A DNA stretch of 64,000 bases from contig NZ_DLHM01000002.1 of NCBI RefSeq assembly GCF_002483205.1, forward strand, positions 310,001 to 374,000, given 5' to 3'. Under the pieces are notes generated by a model. It was not told the DNA's origin, made no database searches, and saw nothing but the letters and a program-made list of their open reading frames with translations. This document shows, one piece after another, positions 33,801 through 41,397 of the stretch (position 1 is the first letter of the stretch; every line of letters begins with the position of its first letter). Source of the stretch: Flavihumibacter sp. UBA7668. Its GTDB lineage: Bacteria; Bacteroidota; Bacteroidia; Chitinophagales; Chitinophagaceae. Position numbers and translations under genes: made by a program.

Positions 33801-33939
33801 TTCCTTTAGCCTGAATGGACACCCCGGATAATGCACTTCCATCTTTGCCGGAAGTTACAGTACCGGTAATCTTCTGCTGGGCATTTGCGGCCATGGCAAG
33901 CCCCAGCAGGAATAGCAAAATGCCTGCGAATTGTTTCAT
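30856..33939 (-). CDS. SusC/RagA-family TonB-linked outer-membrane transporter (1)
   Basis: This 1027-aa protein has a signal peptide ending ANAQ, a carboxypeptidase-regulatory-like domain (ITGTVTSGKDGSALSGVSI, residues 23-105), a plug domain (VVYIGYGSSRKQDLAGAVS, NMLQGQIPGVRV, YVVDGVVG, ITVLKDAASASIYG) and a 22-strand barrel ending MFSVGMNVSF. It imports oligosaccharides in a TonB-driven way with SusD1. It is the first gene of the four-gene operon whose promoter is at 34040-34102. Confidence 0.96.
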   Translation of the reverse strand: MKQFAGILLFLLGLAMAANAQQKITGTVTSGKDGSALSGVSIQAKGTSAGTTTDNNGKYAFTVPAGVKTLVISAVGMQTTERAIGNSSTIDIILELSGSVLDEVVYIGYGSSRKQDLAGAVSTLKVTDNFKGRPASLGNMLQGQIPGVRVTQSGDPTSSGSVDIRGKGNRNGDAPLYVVDGVVGAPFNPADIESITVLKDAASASIYGAFAGSGGVILITTKQAKSGKMTVEANVWQGTQQAWRTPGVLTAEQFNMVWKDASEAAGRTVPKTYNPITFPYGNVTRTDWVDEIFRTGRMQHYDMSIRGGSNNIKALASISYDDVEGTLINTYNKKLTARLNVDFNLAKWIEVGQHILYDFNKGQSAVGDGHTGSIFGAMAYPRFSTVREYGPDGELLYGGTVPRWALAEGFSVEADLRNPVAMLEKVIQHNPSNKFFSKTSLRIKPLPGLQIRSDLSMDITSNRNESFQQRFLEPGRTIDQNYRAISNTLRSWMVWDNIATFNKKFNLHDLTLLGGFLVTSEKSRYNWAEVRGYAFEDPYQTIFNNGTDWSIRPSEDIWEQNTVSVLGRASYSYDDRYFVTASYRKDASSKLSPKNNADQFPAVSASWKISSEKFMSRFDKLNLLKLRASWGQVGSVGSVRRFIYAPPYQVTSWPLFLGPNGENQAFGIFQPTIPNPNLKWETTEQLNIGFDVSLFNNSLTASADYFVKKTKDLIEAMPTPSVAGVASPPEFNIGQVENKGWEFSLNYTKKINTVEFNIGGNIGTYDNKVISIGQTAFIAHGNGVNSMNPLRSTAGMPWHSFFLIDAEGIFRDQREIDAYTYTNGAGVTNKIQPNARPGDLKFRDANNDGLINDGDRVYMGAYDMPDFFYGLNLGVNWKGFSLSIFAQGVSGVNVFNGVKAMTYTGSKGWNMSTDVLNSYNYNPNSNIPNLAVVEDPNGNFSKVSSYFLDKADYLRLKNLNLAYSLPSRILQQTGFLNNSTVRIYANAENLFTITDYKGFDPEVGNLGIDAGRFPVSRMFSVGMNVSF

Positions 33940-34039
33940 ACCAGTTGATTTCGTTTAATAAATATGTGGGTTAAAAAAAGCTGATTGTGGAGGATGTTAT
34001 GTTTTGGTTAATAAACATATAGTTTAGCAGTATTGAACA

Positions 34040-34102
34040 TAAAGGTAGGGGCATCATTAAGCTACTTTATGTTGATTTGCGTATAATAGACTTCAAAATG
34101 CG
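34040..34102 (-). promoter_or_regulatory. Activator operator plus -7 element for susC1 operon
   Basis: Read toward susC1, half-site CGCATTTTGAAG (34102-34091), nine bases, half-site CGCAA (34081-34077), exactly 30 bases, then TACCTTTA (34047-34040) as -7 element. The same layout occurs at 35920-35982, 44622-44684 and 44722-44784. The 21-bp step between half-sites fits an AraC-type dimer bound to direct repeats. Confidence 0.8.
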
Positions 34103-34163
34103 AAGGAAATAATTTTTTAATCTGCACCTGTATGTACGGTCATAACGTATATAACTATGCGCA

Positions 34164-34202
34164 TAAAAAAATGCCGGTTCTGAAACCTGTTCAGAACCGG
34201 CT
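34164..34202 (-). terminator. Intrinsic terminator of the glycoside hydrolase gene
   Basis: The arms GCCGGTTCTGAA / TTCAGAACCGGC with a 5-nt loop are followed on the minus strand by seven T. It separates the hydrolase gene from the susC1 promoter, so susC1 is a distinct transcription unit. Confidence 0.9.
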
Positions 34203-34223
34203 GATTGTAACCAGGGCCTACCG

Positions 34224-35864
34224 TTATATTTTATTTGTACCGGGTTTTATGTCGAATGTATCATTTCCTCCGGGCCAACTTAGTTTCAATTTTAAAGGCA
34301 AATTTGATTGAATGGTAAGGGATGGTTTTTGTTTTTCGTTTGTTCTTGCTGCGGCCTGCAAAGAAAGAATTCCTTCCTTGCCGATGGGGTACCGATCGAT
34401 ACCATGCTCTTCGAGTACACGAACATCCCAATTGATGGTATTTGTTTGAATGCTAGATTTGATACCAAAGATTCCTTCAAATAAAATCGAGATGGGAACG
34501 AGACCTGTCCAGCCAACAAAATCTGGTCTTGCCAACAAACCTGGAGCAGTTGTTTCTGGTGCATAATATTCCCAAAAAGTACCGGTATCCTTAAAGACCT
34601 GCAGCACCTGCTGGTGATGTTTTTTTGCGAGTTCAAACGCCTGTTGATGAAAATTGTTTTGACGTAATCCGGCGATCACCATAAAGTTGGTTGGTGCCCA
34701 GACACCGCCCTGCCAATAACGCCCATCGGGCTGATATTTTTCATGATTGGCCGGCATGGAAGGGATCGGATGTTTTCTTGCAAATGTTTGCGGGTCGTTC
34801 AGGTGCGCTACAAATTTTTTAAGTTCATCCGGTTCCAAAATATCTGCCCAAAGTGCCCAATATGCACCAATTGATTTGAAATCCCCAATGGAGCCATCTG
34901 CGTATCGATCGTATAGGAAATTTGTTTTAGGATCCCACAATTTTTCTTTGATGTATTTTTTGAGTGCTTTTGTTTCAGATTCGATGTCTTCAATTTCCTG
35001 CCAGCGTTCGACATAAAATCCAAATTCTACCAGAATTTTTCCAATGTATAATTGTTGCAGGCAGGTATCGAGCCAGGTCATATGACCATGAGAGAAAATC
35101 GGATTGTATTCTTTGTGAACACGGGGTTGGTTATCCATACCGGTTCCCCAGCCACTGGACCAGTAGGAGCCGTCCTGCCAGGTGCGATTGAGCCGCAGCC
35201 ATTGATAATAGGCACATAAAACCGGGAAGATTTTATGAAGGCGGGTCAGGTCTCCAAATTGACGGTAATATTCCAGTTCACTCCAGGGAATCAGGTTGGG
35301 GCCTGTGCTGGTTGGATCATAGCGATGGAAGCAATCTTTGCCGGTGAGTCCCCAGATTTCGCGACAGATAAATCCATCCGGGTGTTGTTTTCCGTAAAAA
35401 TTATCCAGTGTTTGTTGAAAAGGGTAGGCCCTTGAACCATAGCGGGCAAACATGGTAATAAAAGTGGAATCCCACATGAATATATTACCATTATAGGCGG
35501 TGTCGATATAAGATGCAATGAATCCTGATTTCGGCGCCGGATCCTTGATGTTTTTGAATGCTATTTCCCATGCTTTCCAATACATATCAAGGGCTGCCTG
35601 GTTACCTTTCCAGGTTGGAACAGGCAGAATTTCTTTTGCCTGCGCAAAGGATGGTGCCGCTACGATGGCTGGTTTCGCATTGCGAAATTCATTCTCTGTA
35701 ACAAAAATATTTTTTACATACGTGTTCTTAAAATCATTTTGTAACTCGATGTCTGTATCGGGGGAAGGTGTTGGTTTTTCACCAGCCAGTAATCCGGGTG
35801 TTGGGATTGCGGCGGATCCGGCCAGTAAAAAGGAGTTTCTGATAAATTTTCGTCTTGAATCCAT
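34224..35864 (-). CDS. Tat-exported glycoside hydrolase, (alpha/alpha)6 type (MGH1/GH63/trehalase-like)
   Basis: This 546-aa protein begins SRRKFIRNSFLLAGSAA, a Tat signal. The body has the (alpha/alpha)6-barrel features of MGH1-like and GH37/GH63 enzymes: FIASYIDTAYNGNIFMWDSTF, YPFQQTLDNFYGKQHPDGFICREIWG, YWSSGWGTGMDNQPR (with the acidic residue typical of the general acid in this group), a later DGRYWQGGVWAPTNFMV and FWEYYAPE. The likely substrate is an alpha-linked glucoside or similar oligosaccharide, but this cannot be decided. Its promoter carries the shared operator (35920-35982). Confidence 0.85.
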   Translation of the reverse strand: MDSRRKFIRNSFLLAGSAAIPTPGLLAGEKPTPSPDTDIELQNDFKNTYVKNIFVTENEFRNAKPAIVAAPSFAQAKEILPVPTWKGNQAALDMYWKAWEIAFKNIKDPAPKSGFIASYIDTAYNGNIFMWDSTFITMFARYGSRAYPFQQTLDNFYGKQHPDGFICREIWGLTGKDCFHRYDPTSTGPNLIPWSELEYYRQFGDLTRLHKIFPVLCAYYQWLRLNRTWQDGSYWSSGWGTGMDNQPRVHKEYNPIFSHGHMTWLDTCLQQLYIGKILVEFGFYVERWQEIEDIESETKALKKYIKEKLWDPKTNFLYDRYADGSIGDFKSIGAYWALWADILEPDELKKFVAHLNDPQTFARKHPIPSMPANHEKYQPDGRYWQGGVWAPTNFMVIAGLRQNNFHQQAFELAKKHHQQVLQVFKDTGTFWEYYAPETTAPGLLARPDFVGWTGLVPISILFEGIFGIKSSIQTNTINWDVRVLEEHGIDRYPIGKEGILSLQAAARTNEKQKPSLTIQSNLPLKLKLSWPGGNDTFDIKPGTNKI

Positions 35865-35919
35865 GCGCAGTCATTTTGAGAAAAGTACCAATAAATTAGC
35901 AATAAACGTGAACGAAGCT

Positions 35920-35982
35920 TAAAGTTAACCTTGCCGAAAATCAATGAATTCGATAATTGCGAATAATAATCTTCAAAATGCG
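35920..35982 (-). promoter_or_regulatory. Activator operator plus -7 element for the glycoside hydrolase gene
   Basis: Toward the hydrolase gene: CGCATTTTGAAG (35982-35971), nine bases, CGCAA (35961-35957), exactly 30 bases, then TAACTTTA (35927-35920). Compared with the susC1 site, the 26-bp operator differs at only four positions. The site points away from the VCBS-repeat gene at 36047, for which no operator copy is seen. Confidence 0.8.
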
Positions 35983-36046
35983 TATTTATTCCGGGTGACA
36001 TGCAAGATTTGGTTAACTTGTTAAGAAGCTGTCATTCCCGATTTTT

Positions 36047-39000
36047 ATGAAATATATAGTGCATTTTTTACTCGTTGTTTTGGTTTTGTCCGGGTGTTCG
36101 GATGAGGTGAAGAAAAACACTCTTTTTGATGAATTGCCGGCTGATCAAACTGGTATTGATTTTATCAATGAATTGAAGGAAGATGAGCGCCTTAATATTC
36201 TGACTTTTGAATATTTCTATAATGGTGCCGGTGTGGGTGTGGGTGATTTTAACAATGATTCCCTGCCTGATTTATTTTTTGCTTCCAATATGGGAGATTC
36301 ACGGATTTACCTGAATAAAGGAAATTTTAAGTTCACCGATATAACAGATGCTTCGGGTATTGATACCCGTGGCAAATGGGCCACTGGGGTTTCCATTGTG
36401 GATATCAACCAGGATGGAAATGCTGATATCTACCTGAGTTTTGCCGGTCCGCATACTGCAGGTAAAAGGGCGAATGAGTTGTATATCAATAATGGGAATA
36501 ATCGATTTACTGAACGAGCCCGGGACTACGGATTGGCTGATACCGGTCATACCGTGCAGGCTGTTTTTTTCGATTATGACCGGGATGATGATCTGGATTG
36601 TTATCTGTTGACAAATATCACTGATGAAATGGGCCCGAATATTATCCGTCCCAAGCGCATTAATGGAGAAATGGCGAATACAGACCGATTGTACCGGAAT
36701 AACGGCGATGGAAGTTTTACCAATGTTTCCAGAGAAGCAGGCATACTTAAGGAAGGGTATGGATTAGGTGTTGCCGTGTTGGATATCAATATGGATGGAT
36801 GGCCGGATATCTTTGTATCCAATGATTATTTATCCAATGATCTCCTATATATCAATAATAAAAACGGAACATTTTCCGATCAGGCTGCTGCTGCGTTTAA
36901 GCATACCAGTTATTCAGCCATGGGCAATGATGTGGGAGATATCAATAATGACGGGTTACCGGATCTGGTGGAAGTGGATATGTTGCCACCGGATAATTAC
37001 CGACAGAAACTGATGCTGGGTGGAACGAATCACGATCGGTATCGGTCTGAACTGCAGGTTGGCTATGATCCGCAATTCATGCGTAATTCCTTGCACCTGC
37101 ATCAGGGTTTGAATGAACGGAAATTGCCCTATTTTAGCGAGATCGGTCAATATGCGGGAGTTTCTGCAACAGACTGGAGCTGGAGTCCCTTATTGGCTGA
37201 TTTTGATAATGACGGACGGCGCGATTTATTCATCACCAATGGTTATCCGCGAGATATCACCAATCGGGATTTTATTACCTATCAATCGCAGGGATTATCC
37301 CGGGTTGACCCCACCCAACCATTGAATGCCGCACAATTTGCTACCCTTCAGCAACTGGAGGGAGCTTATCTGAATAATTTTATGTTTCGTAATGTTGGGG
37401 AGATGCGTTTTGCTGATCAATCAGAAAAATGGGGTTTTTCGCGGGATGCCTATTCTACAGGTGCTGCCTATGCTGATTTTGATAATGATGGCGATCTTGA
37501 TCTGGTGGTGGTGAATACAGGAAAACCGGCATTTGTTTATCGAAACAAGATTAATGAGCAAACGAAGAATAGTTTTATCCGCCTTCGGTTCAAAGGAAAA
37601 GATGGGAACAAAGGTGGGCTGGGGACGAAAATTTGGCTGCATTACAGCGGACAGGTAATCTACCAGGAGCACCAGGTGGTAAGAGGGTATCAGTCGAGTG
37701 TGGATGATCGGATTACAATAGGATTGGGATCAGCTGAAAAGATTGATTCTGTTTTGGTGGAATGGCCGGATGGAGTACGCCAACGATTTTTGGCTCCTGT
37801 TGTGAATGCGGAATTGGTCCTGGAATATACATCGGAAGAAAGCCTGCCGCAAAAAGAGGTTTTGGCAACTGAGCCGCTTTTCCGTTTGGTGAATACTGCC
37901 AGCGGAATACATTTCAAACATAGAGAAACACCCTATACAGATTTTAATATCCAGCCTTTATTGCCGCATAAATTTTCAATGGGCGGACCAGGAATGGCTG
38001 TTGCTGATCTAAATGGTGATGGACTGGATGATTTTTTTATTGGCGGTGCCTATAATCAATCTGGTGAATTGTTTATTCAGCAGGCAGGTGGTCAGTTTGT
38101 GAAACGGATCCTGGATGCCGGAAAGAAGAACCAGGAAGATATGGGGGCTGTATTTTTTGATGCAGATGGTGATGGTGATCAGGATTTGTATGTGGTGAGC
38201 GGAGGCAATGAATTTCAGGAAGGATCGGTTTATTACCGGGACCGGCTTTACCTGAATGATGGTAATGGCGGATTTAAACCGGCGCCTGATGCACTGCCTT
38301 CAACAACTGCGAGTGGTTCCGCTGTGGTAGCGGCAGATTATGATAAGGATGGGGATCTGGATTTGTTTGTGGGGGGGCGGATTCGTCCACAACATTATCC
38401 GGAATCCGGACAGTCTCAGTTGTTGGAAAATGTAGGAGGGCGATTTATTGATGTGACAGAAAAACGTGCATCCGGACTGGAAGCGGCTGGTATGGTGAAT
38501 GATGCTGTATGGGCTGATATTAATCAGGATGGCTGGATGGATCTGGTAGTAGTGGGAGAGTGGATGCCTGTTTCGGTTTGGGTAAATAAAGCTGGCCATT
38601 TTGAGAATCAGACATCAGCTTTGGGATTGGATAAAACTGTGGGCTGGTGGAATAGTATAAAGACAGGTGACTTCAATAAGGATGGAAAGGTTGATTTTGT
38701 ATTGGGAAATCATGGGTTGAATAGCAGATATGCCGGTTCGTGGGATACAGAAGGCGCAGCACTTGGCATTTATTGGTATGATTTCGCCAATGTGGGCAAT
38801 CGGAATGCAATTATTACTTATGCCAATAAAGGTGCAATTTATCCTATTCATCCCAGGGATGATTTAATGATGCAGTTGCCGGGCTTGCGAAAAAAATTCC
38901 CGCTTTATTCAGATTATGCAAAAGCGAGAATTACGGATTTATTTTCTGCTGAATTGTTAAACAAGGCGGAATATAGGGAGGTAAAAGAATGGCGATCTAC

Positions 39001-39391
39001 TGTATTGTTGAATCGGGATGATTCCGCCTGGAGCATGGTTCCATTGCCGGTTGAAGCCCAATTGTTTCCGGTTTTCGGAATACTGGTGAAGGATCTTAAT
39101 AAAGATGGAATGGATGACCTGCTGCTTACCGGAAATGATAATAGTTATGAAGTAATAAATGGATCAATGGATGCCGGATATGGTCTTGTGCTGAAAGGAA
39201 TAGGGGATGGTGGGTTTAGGCTTCTTCAAGGAACCGGATTTTTTGTTCCCGGTAATGGGAAGTCAATTGGGGAATTGAAAGAGGGACTGGTGTTGGTGGC
39301 GGAAAATGATGGAAATATGTTGGTATGGGAGGAGGGAGATAGGAAAGGGGAAAAAGGAGGAATAGGTTATGGGCGGAGGCGGGAGAAGTAG
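36047..39391 (+). CDS. VCBS/FG-GAP-repeat lipoprotein with ASPIC/UnbV domain
   Basis: This 1114-aa lipoprotein (lipobox LVLSGCSD, Cys at 17) has many FG-GAP/VCBS repeats with calcium-binding loops such as DFNNDSLPD, DINQDGNAD, DFDNDGDLD and DADGDGDQD, forming two beta-propellers. Between them at about 515-595 is an ASPIC/UnbV domain (SFIRLRFKGKDGNKGGLGTKI...VDDRITIGLGSAEKIDSVLVEWPDG). Such CRTAC1-like proteins are surface or periplasmic and common near SusC/SusD loci. The last 20 residues (EEGDRKGEKGG...RRREK) are encoded by a purine-rich simple repeat and overlap the convergent gene by 25 bp. Confidence 0.92.
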   Translation: MKYIVHFLLVVLVLSGCSDEVKKNTLFDELPADQTGIDFINELKEDERLNILTFEYFYNGAGVGVGDFNNDSLPDLFFASNMGDSRIYLNKGNFKFTDITDASGIDTRGKWATGVSIVDINQDGNADIYLSFAGPHTAGKRANELYINNGNNRFTERARDYGLADTGHTVQAVFFDYDRDDDLDCYLLTNITDEMGPNIIRPKRINGEMANTDRLYRNNGDGSFTNVSREAGILKEGYGLGVAVLDINMDGWPDIFVSNDYLSNDLLYINNKNGTFSDQAAAAFKHTSYSAMGNDVGDINNDGLPDLVEVDMLPPDNYRQKLMLGGTNHDRYRSELQVGYDPQFMRNSLHLHQGLNERKLPYFSEIGQYAGVSATDWSWSPLLADFDNDGRRDLFITNGYPRDITNRDFITYQSQGLSRVDPTQPLNAAQFATLQQLEGAYLNNFMFRNVGEMRFADQSEKWGFSRDAYSTGAAYADFDNDGDLDLVVVNTGKPAFVYRNKINEQTKNSFIRLRFKGKDGNKGGLGTKIWLHYSGQVIYQEHQVVRGYQSSVDDRITIGLGSAEKIDSVLVEWPDGVRQRFLAPVVNAELVLEYTSEESLPQKEVLATEPLFRLVNTASGIHFKHRETPYTDFNIQPLLPHKFSMGGPGMAVADLNGDGLDDFFIGGAYNQSGELFIQQAGGQFVKRILDAGKKNQEDMGAVFFDADGDGDQDLYVVSGGNEFQEGSVYYRDRLYLNDGNGGFKPAPDALPSTTASGSAVVAADYDKDGDLDLFVGGRIRPQHYPESGQSQLLENVGGRFIDVTEKRASGLEAAGMVNDAVWADINQDGWMDLVVVGEWMPVSVWVNKAGHFENQTSALGLDKTVGWWNSIKTGDFNKDGKVDFVLGNHGLNSRYAGSWDTEGAALGIYWYDFANVGNRNAIITYANKGAIYPIHPRDDLMMQLPGLRKKFPLYSDYAKARITDLFSAELLNKAEYREVKEWRSTVLLNRDDSAWSMVPLPVEAQLFPVFGILVKDLNKDGMDDLLLTGNDNSYEVINGSMDAGYGLVLKGIGDGGFRLLQGTGFFVPGNGKSIGELKEGLVLVAENDGNMLVWEEGDRKGEKGGIGYGRRREK

Positions 39392-39804
39392 CGAAGTTCG
39401 TAGCGTTGTTGGTTTTTTCCTTCGAACTGGGGCTTTTTATTTTTGCGTAATACCAATTGAGTGGAATCGAGCCGAATGATTTCCTGTTCATTGCGGATAG
39501 TGGAATTGGGCAGGTCGCGAATGAATAACTGCGCACCTTCAAGCTCATAATAATATACTTTTTCTTCACCCATGCCCTGTCGAAGCATGGTTTTGTCTGG
39601 CTGGTAAACATGTACCTCGCGGGGTGTTGGATTGGTATCCATAAAAGTAAAACCGTTATAAAAATCAAATACGGAATCAATTTGCCAGGCTCCAATCAGT
39701 TTTGGGGCTTTTTCGTTTTGGCAGGAAATGAAAATGCAGCTTCCGGAAAATAGTGCCATAATACAGAGGCAGCTATTTTTTAATGCAATGTTCAGTTGTT
39801 TCAT
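39367..39804 (-). CDS. Small predicted lipoprotein
   Basis: ATG 39804 (MKQLNIALKNS) was chosen over 39840 because it gives a signal with a lipobox (CIFISCQNE, Cys at residue 28). The 145-aa product has a compact beta-rich body: KLIGAWQIDSVFDFYNGFTF, EKVYYYELEGAQLFIRDLP and EIIRLDSTQLVLRK, which looks like a lipocalin-like lipid or ligand-binding barrel. No function is assigned. Its 3' end overlaps the VCBS gene by 25 bp. Confidence 0.65.
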   Translation of the reverse strand: MKQLNIALKNSCLCIMALFSGSCIFISCQNEKAPKLIGAWQIDSVFDFYNGFTFMDTNPTPREVHVYQPDKTMLRQGMGEEKVYYYELEGAQLFIRDLPNSTIRNEQEIIRLDSTQLVLRKNKKPQFEGKNQQRYELRYFSRLRP

Positions 39805-39844
39805 TTGGGGTATAATTCCTATTAAAAATACAAACTGCAAGATA

Positions 39845-39893
39845 AAAAAAACCGGCCCTTTACTAACTGCTAAAAAGTAAAGGAACCGGTTTG
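39845..39893 (-). terminator. Intrinsic terminator of the susC2-susD2 operon
   Basis: The arms CCGG..CCTTTACT and AGTAAAGG..CCGG flank an 11-nt loop, followed by a T-run on the minus strand (poly-A at 39844-39850 on plus). It lies 37 bp past the susD2 stop. Confidence 0.8.
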
Positions 39894-39929
39894 GGATTGC
39901 TCAAATAAGCAGATCTGCGCCAGGCGCAA

Positions 39930-41378
39930 TTATTGGAAATCCGGATTCTGGATCAGCACCCCATTGCTGAGGTCGATCTGACGTTGTGGAATCGGGAATT
40001 TATAATTTTTCGGACGGGTGAATGTGCGGCCTGGCTTCCACTGGCCACGATCAATTGCATAATGCGCAGGCAGATTAACGATGTTCGCGCGGTCCCAACG
40101 CATCAGATCCTGATGACGCTCATTTTCACCAGCCAGTTCCACTCTTCTTTCATGAATCAGTTCTGTCATGGTTGCATTGTTTACATCCGGCAAACCATTC
40201 CGGCTGCGAACGGCGTTGATTTCAGCATCTCCATCCTGGCCTGAACGAATTTTCGCTTCTGCAACCAACAGGTAAATATCAGCCGCCCGAAGCAGTACGA
40301 TATTCATATTATTGTCCAGGCCTCCATCGGGTCTCCAGCTTACATATTTCCGGAAGAAATAACCAGTGTTGGTGAGTCCGGCAGGAACCGGCTGTAAGCC
40401 ACCGTTTGAAGCACCTGCATCAATCATATCGCCCACTTTTCCCATCGTATAAGTAAGGCGTTCATCACCATCTTCAAATTCGTTGGCCAAATCTTCGATT
40501 GGTTCCTGAAAGCCCCAACCACCCCAGGGTCTTGGGCCATAATAGATGGATGCTACGTTTTCTGTCCAGCCTTCTGTACACTGAATAGAGAACAATACTT
40601 CCGGATTGTTTTTGGTAGCAGGTGTAAAGTTGTCTGCAAAATTGGGAGCCAGCGCATACGGACCAGTGATTACTTTATTACCAAATTCAATTGCTTTGGG
40701 AAAATTCTCTTTGTACATGTAGAATTTGGTCAGGTAACCCCAGGCAGAACCCTTTGTAGAGCGACCGAGATTGGCATTGTCATTGGTAAGGAGCAGCAGG
40801 TCAGCAGCAGCCAGAAAATCTGCTTCAATTTGTGCTTCCATCTCTGCCAGACTGGCTTTGGGAACATTGTAATTGTTCTCCCGAACATTTGCTTCAAGAA
40901 TCAATGGCACTTCACCATATATTTTATAAAACTGCCAGTATATCAATCCGCGCATGAAATGGGCTTCTCCAAGAATCCTATTCTTCAGGGTATTATCCAT
41001 ATTGATACCGGGAACATTAATCAGAATAGCATTAGCCCGGGAAACAACTTCGTACTTACGTGCCCAACTATCGTTCAGTTGAACATTGGAAGGTTCGTAG
41101 GTGAATTCTTCAATTGCCTGATCTTCGGGGTGATCACCGGCTCTCCACTGGTCATCGGAACAGATATCCCAGGTTTGTTCGGTATGAGCAAACACATATT
41201 CATCACCAATGAAGGAATAAAGTGCATTAGATGCGGCAACGGCATCATCGCCATTGCGCCAGAAATCTGCTGAAGTGGACTGTCCATATGGAGGAGAATC
41301 CAGCAGGTCTTTATTGCAACTCACCGTGCCCGCGGCAAGCAGCAGAAATAATCCTTTATATAAAATCGTATGTTTCAT
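39930..41378 (-). CDS. SusD/RagB-family surface glycan-binding lipoprotein (2)
   Basis: This 482-aa lipoprotein (lipobox GTVSCNK, Cys at 21) has SusD features: ILGEAHFMRGLIYWQFYKIYG, LLRAADIYLLVAEAKI, HERRVELAGENERHQDLMRWDRANI and a final RQIDLSNGVLIQNP. It partners the adjacent SusC2 (19-bp gap). It is somewhat shorter than SusD1 and only distantly similar, so the two pairs probably prefer different ligands. Confidence 0.95.
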   Translation of the reverse strand: MKHTILYKGLFLLLAAGTVSCNKDLLDSPPYGQSTSADFWRNGDDAVAASNALYSFIGDEYVFAHTEQTWDICSDDQWRAGDHPEDQAIEEFTYEPSNVQLNDSWARKYEVVSRANAILINVPGINMDNTLKNRILGEAHFMRGLIYWQFYKIYGEVPLILEANVRENNYNVPKASLAEMEAQIEADFLAAADLLLLTNDNANLGRSTKGSAWGYLTKFYMYKENFPKAIEFGNKVITGPYALAPNFADNFTPATKNNPEVLFSIQCTEGWTENVASIYYGPRPWGGWGFQEPIEDLANEFEDGDERLTYTMGKVGDMIDAGASNGGLQPVPAGLTNTGYFFRKYVSWRPDGGLDNNMNIVLLRAADIYLLVAEAKIRSGQDGDAEINAVRSRNGLPDVNNATMTELIHERRVELAGENERHQDLMRWDRANIVNLPAHYAIDRGQWKPGRTFTRPKNYKFPIPQRQIDLSNGVLIQNPDFQ

Positions 41379-41397
41379 ATTCTTTCTCTTTAATCAG

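Noticed and set aside
36047..36052. Operator copy for the VCBS-repeat gene
   Set aside because: Between 35983 and 36046 no CGCA half-site pair points toward this gene.
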